From: Rhodocyclaceae bacterium
GTDB lineage: Bacteria; Pseudomonadota; Gammaproteobacteria; Burkholderiales; Rhodocyclaceae
DNA: 41,749 nucleotides
Assembly (NCBI GenBank): GCA_016791115.1
Contig: JAEUNL010000042.1
Location: forward strand, 1 to 41,749
Direction: 5' to 3'
In this document: positions 9,611 to 17,534 of the stretch, piece after piece
Layout: each line of letters opens with the position of its first letter
Position numbering within the stretch: the first letter of the stretch is position 1
Position numbers and translations under genes: made by a program
Notes under the pieces: model-generated
The model's database searches: none
The model's input: the letters and a program-made list of their open reading frames with translations, nothing else
What the model was told of the DNA's origin: nothing

Positions 9611-11266
9611 TCAGGGATTCTTGATGTAGGCGTTGGCGCGAAGGTAGAACCACCAGTTGATGACCAGGCAGACGGCGTAGAACACCGCGAAGCCGTACAT
9701 GGCGTTCTCCGGCGTACCGGCCTTGATCTGGCCGCCGATCATCGTCGGCGCGACGAACGAACCGTAGGCTGCGACCGCCGACGTCCAGCCAAGCACCGGG
9801 CCAGCCTGCTCGCGGTCGAAGATGTAGCCCACCGAACGGAAGGTCGAGCCGTTGCCGATGCCGGACGCAGCGAACAGCACGATGAACAGCAGCATGAAAG
9901 TTAGGAAGTACTGTTCCGGCGTCGCAGAGTGGAAGGCAAGGTACATGACATAGCCGGTGGCAACCGAACCCACCGCGAGCACCGCCGAAATCGCCTGGGT
10001 AACGATGGAACCGCCAAGCTTGTCCGAGATCCAGCCACCGACCGGGCGGACCGCCGCACCGACGAAAGGCCCGATCCACGCATACGTCAACGCAGAGGGA
10101 CCGTTCGGATTCTTGACGTGCTTCCAAGTGCCGGTCGCTGCATCGAGGATGTGCTGATCGCCGAAGATCACGGTGATCGACAACGGGAGCGCCAGCGAGA
10201 AGCCGATGAAGGAACCGAAGGTCACGACATAGAGCGCCGTCATCGCCCATGTGTGCTTGTTCGAGAAAATCCTGAACTGCTTGGCAACGTTTTCCTTCAT
10301 CTCGCCGAAGGCCGCCAGCTTCATGATCAGCAGCGCCATCGCGATGTCCAGCGGCACGAGAAACCAGGCGTTGAGCAGCCCGAGGCCGGTAGGCGCCGGA
10401 AGGTATAGGTAGAGGCCCAGCACCGAGGGAATGAAGGCCAGCGTATAGAGCCAGGTGATCTTGCCGAAGCCCGCAATTACACCGGTCTGCGGCGAAACGG
10501 TCTTCAGGTTGTTCATGCCGAACCAGGCGGCAATCGACACCGGAACGAGGATCAGAATCCCGACGAACCCCGCGTTCTGGATGTAGGTGGGCGAGCCCGC
10601 CGGGATCTTGCCGAACAACCAACCCGAATCCTTCACCAGCGTCATCGGCTCTCCGCCGACGGCCCCGAAAAGACCCACGGTCATGAACAGCGGAATGAAG
10701 ATCTGCGTCGCCGTCACGCCGAAATTGCCCAAGCCCGCGTTGAGGCCCAGCGCCGTACCCTGCAGCCGCTTCGGAAAGAACGGATTCATGTTCGACATGG
10801 AACTGGCGAAGTTGCCACCGCCCACACCGGACCACAACGCCAGAAGCTGGAACACCCACAACGGGAGGTCCTTGTGCTGGAGCGCAATGCCGGTTCCGAT
10901 AACCGGCGTAAGCAGCATCGCGGTGGTCAGGAAGATCGTGTTTCGCCCGCCAGCGAGGCGGATGAAGAACGACGACGGGATGCGCATCGTCGCCCCGGAC
11001 AGGCCGGAGATCGCGGTCAGTGTGAACAGCTCGTCCTTCGTGAAGGGGAAGCCCAGATTGAGCATCTGCACCGAGATGATTCCCCACATCGCCCATACGG
11101 CAAAGCCGCAGTACAAGGCCGGAATCGATATCCACAGATTGCGATAGGCAATCTGTTTCCCCGTGCTATCCCAGAAGTTTGCGTCCTCGGGACGCCAATC
11201 GCGAATGGTCGCGCCATCCGCCTGGGCGCCACGGCTCGCGCCCGCGCCGATATCAGTTACTGGCAT
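9611..11266 (-). CDS. narK2: Nitrate/nitrite transporter, NarK2 type
   Basis: A 551-residue major-facilitator protein, very similar in layout to E. coli NarK: ITDWRPEDxxFW near the N-terminus, RNLWISIP entering TM1, NFASSMSNMNPFFPKRLQGTALGLNAGLGNFG (nitrate signature) and GPFVGAAVRPVGGWISDKLGG. This type usually exchanges nitrate for nitrite. It is longer than E. coli NarK because of loops around residues 225-245 and 400-420. The open frame begins further upstream; ATG 11264-11266 is chosen because it follows narK1 by 26 bp and gives the expected short polar N-terminus. It lies directly before narG. Confidence 0.93.
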   Translation of the reverse strand: MPVTDIGAGASRGAQADGATIRDWRPEDANFWDSTGKQIAYRNLWISIPALYCGFAVWAMWGIISVQMLNLGFPFTKDELFTLTAISGLSGATMRIPSSFFIRLAGGRNTIFLTTAMLLTPVIGTGIALQHKDLPLWVFQLLALWSGVGGGNFASSMSNMNPFFPKRLQGTALGLNAGLGNFGVTATQIFIPLFMTVGLFGAVGGEPMTLVKDSGWLFGKIPAGSPTYIQNAGFVGILILVPVSIAAWFGMNNLKTVSPQTGVIAGFGKITWLYTLAFIPSVLGLYLYLPAPTGLGLLNAWFLVPLDIAMALLIMKLAAFGEMKENVAKQFRIFSNKHTWAMTALYVVTFGSFIGFSLALPLSITVIFGDQHILDAATGTWKHVKNPNGPSALTYAWIGPFVGAAVRPVGGWISDKLGGSIVTQAISAVLAVGSVATGYVMYLAFHSATPEQYFLTFMLLFIVLFAASGIGNGSTFRSVGYIFDREQAGPVLGWTSAVAAYGSFVAPTMIGGQIKAGTPENAMYGFAVFYAVCLVINWWFYLRANAYIKNP

Positions 11267-11292
11267 GGTTTTCGTTCTCCCCTTGCGATTCG

Positions 11293-12537
11293 TCAGACGG
11301 TCGCCGGCCGATGCATCAGATCGGTGTTGCGAACCTCGGTCCAATACATCCAGATCAGCGAAACCCAGGTCACGCCGTAGAGCAGCATGAAACAGCTCGA
11401 TCTCACGCCGGTAAGGTCAACGAGCGCGCCGAACAGGATCGGCAACAGGAACCCGCCGAGCCCACCGACGAGTCCGACGATTCCTGACACCGCTCCGATG
11501 TCCTGATGGAATTCGTCCGAGATGTACTTGAAGACGGAAGCCTTGCCGAACGCCCACGCGATGCCGACGATGAACATCAGGGCCGTGAACATCCAGGCAT
11601 TGAGGCCGATGTCGAACGTCTTCGGTCCGGCCACCGTCTGGATGGTCAGATGGGTCTGCGGATACGACAGCAGGAACAGGCAAATCCAGGACACCCACAT
11701 CACCCACCATGTCACCCGGTGGGCACCATATCGGTCGGAGAACCACCCGCCGATTGCGCGCAGCACACCGCCCGGCAGCGAGAAGCAAGCGGCCAGGAGA
11801 GCAGCAAGCCGCAGATCGAAACCGTACTCGGCCACGTAGTACTTGGTCATCCAGAGCGACAGCCCGACGTAACCACCAAATACGATCGAGTAGTACTGGC
11901 AGTACTTCCAGACGCGCGGATCGCGCAGCGCGCGCAACTGATCGGCGAAGGTGACTGTCTTGCCCACACGGTGTGCGGGATCGTCATAGGAAAACGTCCA
12001 GAACGCCAATGCGGTCACCAGCATTGCCACGGCATACACTTTCGGAACTGCCTGCCAGCCCCATGCGAGGACGATGCTGGGTGCGACGAACTTGGTCAGC
12101 GCCGCGCCTGAGTTGCCTGCCCCGAAAACGCCCATGGCGAAGCCCTGGTTCTTGCGGTCGAACCAGCGTGCGCAGTAAGCGATACCCACCGAGAAGGAGC
12201 CACCGGCCAGTCCGACGAACAGGCCTGCGAGCAGGAAGTGCCAGTATTCGGTCGCGTGGGAGATCAGGTAGATCGGGATGACGGTCGAGAGCATCAGCAC
12301 GAACAGCACGAGACGTCCGCCGAGCCGATCGCCCCAGAGACCGAGCGGCAGGCGAACGAGCGAACCGGTCAGTACCGGTGTTGATGCCAGCAGGCCGAAC
12401 TGCGTCTCGTTGAGACCAAGCTCTGCCTTGATCGGTACGCCGACCACTGCGAACAGCATCCAGACCGCAAAACAGATCGTGAACGCAGTCGTGCTCGCTA
12501 CCAGTACCGAGATCTGCTTCTGCTTGAGCGTCGCCAT
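11293..12537 (-). CDS. narK1: Nitrate transporter, NarK1 type (probable nitrate/proton symporter)
   Basis: A 414-residue major-facilitator protein with 12 predicted membrane segments. It carries LGLWGDRLGGR in the loop 2-3 region, GLAGGSFSVGIAYCARWFDRKNQGFAMGVFGAGNSG (first nitrate signature) and GIVGLVGGLGGFLLP (second). This shorter NarK1 class imports nitrate with protons, while NarK2 exchanges it for nitrite; a narK1-narK2 pair ahead of narG is common in denitrifiers. It is the first gene of the minus-strand nar block, so the main promoter should lie in 12538-12990. Confidence 0.92.
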   Translation of the reverse strand: MATLKQKQISVLVASTTAFTICFAVWMLFAVVGVPIKAELGLNETQFGLLASTPVLTGSLVRLPLGLWGDRLGGRLVLFVLMLSTVIPIYLISHATEYWHFLLAGLFVGLAGGSFSVGIAYCARWFDRKNQGFAMGVFGAGNSGAALTKFVAPSIVLAWGWQAVPKVYAVAMLVTALAFWTFSYDDPAHRVGKTVTFADQLRALRDPRVWKYCQYYSIVFGGYVGLSLWMTKYYVAEYGFDLRLAALLAACFSLPGGVLRAIGGWFSDRYGAHRVTWWVMWVSWICLFLLSYPQTHLTIQTVAGPKTFDIGLNAWMFTALMFIVGIAWAFGKASVFKYISDEFHQDIGAVSGIVGLVGGLGGFLLPILFGALVDLTGVRSSCFMLLYGVTWVSLIWMYWTEVRNTDLMHRPATV

Positions 12538-12990
12538 CGAATCAACCCCGCAATCTCGCTTCGATCAGGTATATCGAAGACTTGAGCGAGGATATCGATC
12601 CAGCCACGGCGCAAACATTCTCCGGTAGCACGATGCGGCACATGCAAGAGAACTAGTCGTCTTGATGTCACATCCTCCGCAAGGACTATCCCGCAGTGGG
12701 ACGCGGTAAGCGCCCGTGCCGGTTACGAGCGGTTGCCCGGATGAGGATTGGCCCCATGGCCCCTGAAACGCGAAACCGCTAGCCGGCAGGCCGCTAACGC
12801 AGCCATTTCACCATCGCGATGAGGCGTCCAGAAGCGCCAGCAGTCGCGCCCGACGGCGCCCGCCTCGGAATGCCGGGACCCACTTCGCAACCGGCGCCAC
12901 GTCAGAAAGGGCGTGGGGCACTGGGTCGGCGCACACTGCCACCGATCGGAAACTCCCCGCCAGCGGCACAGGATGTGCCGGCGTGCCGGG
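12538..12990 (-). promoter_or_regulatory. Intergenic region upstream of narK1; expected nar promoter
   Basis: This 453-bp stretch has no convincing gene and must hold the nar promoter. Visible: a perfect inverted repeat TTCGAT-N7-ATCGAA at 12560-12578, only 23 bp from the narK1 start; a single FNR-like half site TTGAT at 12662-12666; and an 11-bp palindrome GATGTCACATC around 12664-12674. No full TTGAT-N4-ATCAA box and no clear NarL heptamer pair were found by eye. A short hairpin (CGGCACA-GGA-TGTGCCG, 12964-12980) lies just after the dnr stop and may end that gene. Confidence 0.45.
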
Positions 12991-13725
12991 TCAGCCCCCG
13001 ATTCCTTTCGAGAGACGCCCGGGATCGAGGATCAGGATCTGCCGGCCGGCGACCTGAATGATCCCCTCCTCCCGCAGACTGCGCAGCACGCGCGAGAACG
13101 CTTCGCTCGTCAGGTTGAGGATCGATGCGATCGTCGACTTCGGCGCCAGGAGCGCAACCCGATTCGAAGACTCCAGAGTCTGCAGCCGCTCGAACAGGAA
13201 TCCGCATACACGACTGCGCGCATCGAGCGGCGCAGACTGTCCGATCGATTCGATCAGATCCTGTACCCGCCCCGATACCGCGCCCAGCATGCGCAAAGCG
13301 AGTCCATGGTCGGCACGCACCGCTTCCAGAACGTTCTGCGCCGGAACATGAATCAGGCGTGTCATGGTGACGGCCTGGGTCCAGGAGCGATACTCGGCCA
13401 GCCGGAACACTCCGATTTCGCCGAACATCCGGCCGGGCTCGAACAGCTCGATCGTCTTCTCCTTGCCGTTCGCCGCCAAGGCAAGCAGTTTCACCGCACC
13501 GTCGACGACAAAGTACAGTCCTGTCGGCACCGAACCGCGGCGGAAGATCGTCGTTCCGCGCCGAAAGCTCTGGAAGGAAGCACCATTACAGAGCACCTCT
13601 ATCGTCGAATCGTCCAGGCCAATCAGCAGTGGCACCTGACGGAGGATACGCCCGATCTCCACACCACCCGGCCCCGATCGCCTGCTCAATCCGCGACGGT
13701 CCACGGCCGACAATGACATGTCCAT
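12991..13725 (-). CDS. dnr: Crp/Fnr-family regulator, Dnr-like
   Basis: A 244-residue regulator with a cyclic-nucleotide-type beta-roll (about 35-125), a long dimer helix (about 130-160) and a C-terminal winged helix (about 175-235). The recognition helix reads SEAFSRVLRSL, with E208, S211 and R212 forming the ExxSR pattern that reads FNR-type TTGAT boxes. It lacks the N-terminal cysteine cluster of oxygen-sensing FNR, which places it with Dnr/NarR-like factors, often NO- or redox-linked. ATG 13723-13725 is chosen over a much longer open frame because AGGAGGG lies just upstream. It probably acts on the box at 14221-14234. The precise subclass is uncertain. Confidence 0.82.
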   Translation of the reverse strand: MDMSLSAVDRRGLSRRSGPGGVEIGRILRQVPLLIGLDDSTIEVLCNGASFQSFRRGTTIFRRGSVPTGLYFVVDGAVKLLALAANGKEKTIELFEPGRMFGEIGVFRLAEYRSWTQAVTMTRLIHVPAQNVLEAVRADHGLALRMLGAVSGRVQDLIESIGQSAPLDARSRVCGFLFERLQTLESSNRVALLAPKSTIASILNLTSEAFSRVLRSLREEGIIQVAGRQILILDPGRLSKGIGG

Positions 13726-14220
13726 ACACCCTCCTGACTTTCGATCTAACCATGACAACCGGTGTGGCGAACCGAACTCCGGCCTACCGCCCGGATCCAG
13801 CGGGTCGGCGAGGCGCCGCGTGCTCCCGCAGCGACGCTGCCGTGCGATACAAAACGTATCCGACTGCGGCCGAGCAGACAATTCTCCGAAATGACGAGCA
13901 AGCACATTCAGGTAGTTCGAATTGACTAGGTGGATAAACGAACAGGTGCACTGCGGGGACCGCGGTTGCACCGTATCGGGGGCACGCCGTGGCCGGCAGC
14001 CCACGATGCGGAGACCTGCCACGCGGGCGGGGAACATTGCTTGCGCTGTCGATGTACACCCAACGAGAGCGCCTTTTCATCGAAACGCGCGGATGATCTT
14101 GCCGCCTCGCCTTCGGGATTCCGCTCATGCCGTGTGCTCGCACCAAAAGAAGCTTGCTTCGCACGAATTTCTCGGGCGCTGCGCGGCCGGCGGATCTCGT
14201 TGAACGCGACGGGCAGTGAA
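13726..14220. other. Intergenic region between dnr and the hemerythrin operon
   Basis: About 500 bp between divergent genes. Open frames here have no recognisable protein features and are judged non-coding. Apart from the FNR-type box just beyond its right edge, no repeat, RNA or strong promoter was recognised. Confidence 0.5.
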
Positions 14221-14262
14221 TTGAGTTCGGTCAAATCAATCTCCCGGCCCGATTGCTTAGAC
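14221..14262 (+). promoter_or_regulatory. FNR/Dnr box and class II promoter of the hemerythrin operon
   Basis: TTGAGTTCGGTCAA at 14221-14234 fits TTGA-N6-TCAA with both half-site cores perfect. Its centre is 14227.5. A class II FNR promoter starts about 41.5 bp downstream, here near 14269, and a -10-like TTAGAC sits at 14257-14262, exactly where it is needed. The hemerythrin ATG follows at 14298. The regulator is most likely the divergent Dnr-like protein, or another FNR paralogue. Confidence 0.75.
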
Positions 14263-14297
14263 TCGAACCGGTAAAAACACATCGATCGAGGCTTGGC

Positions 14298-14765
14298 ATG
14301 ACCTTACCAACCCTGTTGACCCGAGACCACCGCGAATGCGACGAACTGCTGTCTAACGCCTTGGGACACGCCCAGGCTGGTCGATGGGCGGAAGCCGAGA
14401 GCAGCTTCTCGCAGTTCTGCGACCGCGTCGAAGCGCACTTCGGCGCGGAAGAATCCATCCTCTTCGTTCGCTTCGAGCAGGCGACCGGGATGACGCACGG
14501 CCCCACGGCGGTGATGCGATCCGAACACGAGGCAGTGCGGGAAGCGCTCGATCGCATCAACGATGCGATCCTCGAGCGCGATGCCAACGCTGTCTTCGGT
14601 GAAGGCGACGCATTGTTCATCTTGCTGCAGCAGCACAACCTCAAGGAGGAGAACATTCTCTATCCAGCAGCGGAACGCGCAGCCGGCGGCGATGCTGCCT
14701 CGCTGGAAGCCGATATGCGCGAAGCGATCACTGACCCTGCCAGCACGGCCCATCGCCGGCAATGA
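14298..14765 (+). CDS. Hemerythrin HHE domain protein
   Basis: A 155-residue four-helix-bundle protein with the expected diiron ligand pattern: H11 (TRDHRECD), H47 and E51 (EAHFGAEE), H77 (SEHEAV), H113 and E118 (QQHNLKEENILYP). Such proteins bind O2 or NO, or store iron; in denitrifiers several are made under FNR/Dnr control. It is shorter than YtfE/RIC repair proteins and lacks their ScdA-type N-terminus. The start at ATG 14298 matches the usual N-terminus; an upstream in-frame leucine start is less likely because it would overlap the promoter. The last codons overlap the next gene as ATGA. Confidence 0.85.
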   Translation: MTLPTLLTRDHRECDELLSNALGHAQAGRWAEAESSFSQFCDRVEAHFGAEESILFVRFEQATGMTHGPTAVMRSEHEAVREALDRINDAILERDANAVFGEGDALFILLQQHNLKEENILYPAAERAAGGDAASLEADMREAITDPASTAHRRQ

Positions 14766-15127
14766 AGCAACAGGTGCCATTGATCTACGCCTGCTCGGGT
14801 TGCTCCAGTGCCGCCCAACTCGCAAACGCTCTTGCAATTCGCCTGGATCGTGCAAGGATCGCGGAGATGTCCTGCGTATCCGGCGTCGGCGGCGATGTCG
14901 CACCCTTGGTGGAGATTGCCCGCTCGGGGCGCGCCGTTGTGTCACTGGACGGCTGCGAGTTCACCTGTGCTCGCCGATGTTTGGCGCGTCACGACGTTAC
15001 ACCGGCGTGCGCCATTGATCTGTCGGAGCATGGCATCGCCAAGCGCCGCTACGCGGATTTTCTCGCCACGGACTTCGAGCGCATGCATCGGCTGCTGCTC
15101 GAACGTATCGCCAAACTCCCCGCCTGA
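14762..15127 (+). CDS. DGC-domain (putative zinc/metal-binding) protein
   Basis: A 121-residue soluble protein. It begins VPLIYACSGCSSAAQLAN and has VVSLDGCEFTCARRCL at about 60-75, the Asp-Gly-Cys motif and cysteine set defining the DGC family. Its many cysteines (CSGC, DGC, CARRC) suggest metal or redox binding; no reaction is established for the family. It is translationally coupled to the hemerythrin gene (ATGA overlap) and probably co-regulated by the FNR/Dnr box. Family recognition is from the motif alone. Confidence 0.72.
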   Translation: MKQQVPLIYACSGCSSAAQLANALAIRLDRARIAEMSCVSGVGGDVAPLVEIARSGRAVVSLDGCEFTCARRCLARHDVTPACAIDLSEHGIAKRRYADFLATDFERMHRLLLERIAKLPA

Positions 15128-15139
15128 GCTTCGATCGTC

Positions 15140-16459
15140 GTGAACGTTGCGGTATCGACAGCCGATTCTCCAGCGCCGGAACTGACATTCCTCTACATCA
15201 AGGTCGGGATAGCGGGTTTCATCGCGGCGGCAACCGTGCTGCTGCTGTGGCCGAATGCCCTGAGCAGTCGCTGGAGCGGAGCCACACTGGCAGCGGTGCA
15301 CCTGTTCGCGCTTGGCGGCCTGGCGCCTGCGATGGTCGGTGCACTCTTCCAGTTCATGCCAGTCGCCTCGGGCATTGCGCTTGCGCCCTGGGGCCGAGGG
15401 GAGTTTGCCATCATGGCGGCGCTGTCTCTCGGTGCTGCCTGCCTCGGCACTGGATTCCTCGCGGCAAACCGTGGCGCAATGGGTCTCGGCGCCGCGCTGG
15501 CCGTAAGCGCCCTGGCCCTCGTAGGTGCTCGCCTCGCCGCCACATTGTGCCGCCCGCGCGAATCGGCGATGATCGCGCGGGGCTTGCGCACCAGCATCTT
15601 CGGCCTTGCGGGAACCCTTGCACTTGCCGCATACCTGACCTTCGAACTTGTAATGCACAATCGACAACCTGATGTCGGCTGGGTCGATTGGCACGCATTG
15701 TGGGCGATTGGCGGATGGGTCGGTACGCTGATTGCGAGCGTCGCGACTATCATCGTACCGATGTTCAACGTGACCGACAGTTACCCACCGGCGTGGCAGC
15801 GTGCCGTTTGCGCCATTCCGGTGTGGCTGCTCATCGGCGTTACCGCCCCGGCGCTAGGCACCGTGCTAGCGGGCGATCTCGCGCGCATCGCGCTTGCGCT
15901 GATGGCCGGTACGTTCGGCCTCCTCACCCTTTATTTGCTCCATCGCTCGAGACGACGCCAGAGCGACGTGTTCCGCTGGGGCTGGGCTCTGATCGGCCTT
16001 ACTGCCGTACTGTCCGGTGTACTAGGTGCGATATCGATGTCGTCCGACGATCCGCGCTGGACGACAGCATTTGGCGTTTGCGTCCTTGCCGGCCTTGCCG
16101 GCTTCACGATCACCACAATGATCTACCGAATCGTGCCGTTCCTCAGCTGGCTGCACTGGCAACGAATCAACAAAGCCCGGGCACGGCTCCCTTTGATTCA
16201 CGAGATCATTCCGGAAAAGCCGCAGAGAATCCAGCTAGCGCTGCAGATCTGCGGAGTCGTCGCACTCTGCCTCGCTGCGCACTTTCCGACGCTCCAGCCC
16301 GTCGGCGCCGTGCTCTGGCTGTCGAGCCAGTGCAGCCTGCTGGTCCTTGTCTCGCGCGCGACGAGCCGGTATGCGCGCACGAGAGCCACGCTTCTCTCCC
16401 TGCCGCCACGAACGGTCCGCCCACACGATCATTCATCACCCGCTCGGCGCGAGCGGTGA
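15140..16459 (+). CDS. Multi-pass integral membrane protein of unknown function
   Basis: A 439-residue protein with about 11-12 hydrophobic segments. Histidines lie at or near membrane segments in AAVHLFALGGLAPAMVGA, VDWHALWAIGGW and PFLSWLHWQ. This is mildly reminiscent of NnrS-type or haem-copper-oxidase-like membrane proteins found near denitrification genes, but I do not recognise it securely. The start is GTG at 15140, 12 bp after the DGC gene, making it the third gene of the FNR/Dnr-box operon. The C-terminal 40 residues are polar and arginine-rich. A role in NO or metal handling would be inferred from context only. Confidence 0.65.
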   Translation: MNVAVSTADSPAPELTFLYIKVGIAGFIAAATVLLLWPNALSSRWSGATLAAVHLFALGGLAPAMVGALFQFMPVASGIALAPWGRGEFAIMAALSLGAACLGTGFLAANRGAMGLGAALAVSALALVGARLAATLCRPRESAMIARGLRTSIFGLAGTLALAAYLTFELVMHNRQPDVGWVDWHALWAIGGWVGTLIASVATIIVPMFNVTDSYPPAWQRAVCAIPVWLLIGVTAPALGTVLAGDLARIALALMAGTFGLLTLYLLHRSRRRQSDVFRWGWALIGLTAVLSGVLGAISMSSDDPRWTTAFGVCVLAGLAGFTITTMIYRIVPFLSWLHWQRINKARARLPLIHEIIPEKPQRIQLALQICGVVALCLAAHFPTLQPVGAVLWLSSQCSLLVLVSRATSRYARTRATLLSLPPRTVRPHDHSSPARRER

Positions 16460-16566
16460 TCGATACGGAAATCCGTCGATTGCATAGCTCGGCATCATCG
16501 CGCTCATCGTCCGCCAGTCGAGACGATGCCGTCCGGCACATGTCGAGCGACGAAGTGCAATCGGTA

Positions 16567-16938
16567 TCACACAATCGACACCGGTTCACCAGCCTTGGCA
16601 TCACGCACTTGCTCGCTGCATTTGGAGCAGAGTGTTCCCACCTCGCCTGTCAGTAGCGCCTGCCGGTCCACCATCCGGAAATCGATCGCGCGAACATGCG
16701 CGAAATTTTCGACAATCCGGAGGATGCTGTAATTTTCGCCACCGCCACCAACCTCGCCTTTGAGATGACGCGCAAAGCTATCTGTCCGTGTCGGTATTGC
16801 CTCGGCCACGGAGGAAGCGCGCCATTCAGCCGGTCCCTGGCTCCCGCGGCGCTCCAACGGTGGCGAGGATTCATCGGATCCGCCGCGTGGCGCGGCTTTG
16901 CCTTGCGGCACATCAAGCAATGTCGATATTTGCATCAC
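16567..16938 (-). CDS. Hypothetical small protein with a CxxC motif
   Basis: A possible 123-residue protein on the minus strand, convergent with the membrane-protein gene. The C-terminal half (IVENFAHVRAIDFRMVDRQALLTGEVGTLCSKCSEQVRDA) reads like real protein, with GC-rich third positions and a CxxC pair. The N-terminal half is proline/arginine/serine-rich and low in information, so the true start may be internal. No family recognised. The TTCATGAA repeats lie just upstream of its start. It could be spurious. Confidence 0.3.
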   Translation of the reverse strand: MMQISTLLDVPQGKAAPRGGSDESSPPLERRGSQGPAEWRASSVAEAIPTRTDSFARHLKGEVGGGGENYSILRIVENFAHVRAIDFRMVDRQALLTGEVGTLCSKCSEQVRDAKAGEPVSIV

Positions 16939-16949
16939 ATCAATCCGTT

Positions 16950-16980
16950 TTCATGAATTTCACGAACTCCGCTTCATGAA
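16950..16980. promoter_or_regulatory. Cluster of TTCATGAA-type palindromes
   Basis: TTCATGAA at 16950-16957 and an identical copy at 16973-16980 flank TTTCACGAA at 16958-16966. Three similar 8-9-base units in 31 bp look like an operator array. It lies 12 bp upstream of the minus-strand hypothetical gene and about 127 bp upstream of pqqA, so it could serve either. The binding protein is unknown. Confidence 0.4.
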
Positions 16981-17106
16981 ATCGGGGAGATCGAACCCAT
17001 TGTTCTCGTGATGCCCGCCGTAGGGCGACCCAGCAGAATTCCCGACGGGGCTGCGATTCGCGTGGGCCCCGAACAACCTGATATGTATTCAAAGGAGGAT
17101 TCTGCG

Positions 17107-17181
17107 ATGCAGTGGATCGACCCCGCTTACTGTGACATCCGTCTGGGATTCGAAGTCACGGCCTACGTGTACGTTCGTTGA
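17107..17181 (+). CDS. pqqA: PQQ precursor peptide PqqA
   Basis: A 24-residue peptide MQWIDPAYCDIRLGFEVTAYVYVR. It has the invariant glutamate and tyrosine as E16-V-T-A-Y20, which PqqE joins and which become the PQQ skeleton. The surrounding GFEVTAY matches the short PqqA class of pseudomonads. An AAAGGAGGA ribosome site lies at 17091-17099. It is followed by a hairpin and then pqqD and pqqE; pqqB and pqqC are not in this window. Confidence 0.95.
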   Translation: MQWIDPAYCDIRLGFEVTAYVYVR

Positions 17182-17188
17182 CCATGAA

Positions 17189-17208
17189 GGGGCGGCACAG
17201 GCCGCCCC
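17189..17208 (+). promoter_or_regulatory. Hairpin between pqqA and pqqD
   Basis: A perfect 8-bp stem GGGGCGGC-ACAG-GCCGCCCC begins 7 bp after the pqqA stop and ends 26 bp before pqqD. No U-run follows, so it is read as an mRNA-stability or attenuation hairpin. This would let pqqA, which is consumed as substrate, be expressed above the enzymes downstream. Confidence 0.75.
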
Positions 17209-17234
17209 TATGTCTTGAGACAGGTACGCAAAGC

Positions 17235-17534
17235 ATGACCGAGATCAAACAAAACCACCCCGCCGCGACAGATCGCTACGGCGTCAACCCGATGTACCTG
17301 TTCCGCTGGGAAGACACACAGAACGCCTATGTGCTGCTCTACCCCGAAGGCATCGTCAAGCTCAACCAGACCGCCGGCGAGATCATCAAGCGCTGCGACG
17401 GCGAGCATACGGTTGCCGACATGGTGATCGAACTGCAGCAGTCATTCCCCGGCGACGACGAACGCGTTGCCGACGGCGTATATAGATTTCTGGAGGTGTT
17501 CCGTGCCAAAGGATGGATCCGTCGTCAGGCTTGA
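17235..17534 (+). CDS. pqqD: PQQ biosynthesis peptide chaperone PqqD
   Basis: A 99-residue RiPP recognition element. Family signs are YLFRWEDTQNAYVLLYPEGIVKLNQTAGEIIKRCDG and TVADMVIELQQSFPGDD; these form the fold that holds the PqqA leader for PqqE. ATG 17235 is preferred over an upstream in-frame start because the latter would lie across the pqqA stop and the hairpin. Its last 32 bp overlap pqqE, indicating coupled translation. Confidence 0.94.
   Translation: MTEIKQNHPAATDRYGVNPMYLFRWEDTQNAYVLLYPEGIVKLNQTAGEIIKRCDGEHTVADMVIELQQSFPGDDERVADGVYRFLEVFRAKGWIRRQA

Noticed and set aside
17041..17075. Sigma54-like GG-N10-GC spacing upstream of pqqA
   Set aside because: Only the GG and GC match; the -24 and -12 flanks disagree with consensus.
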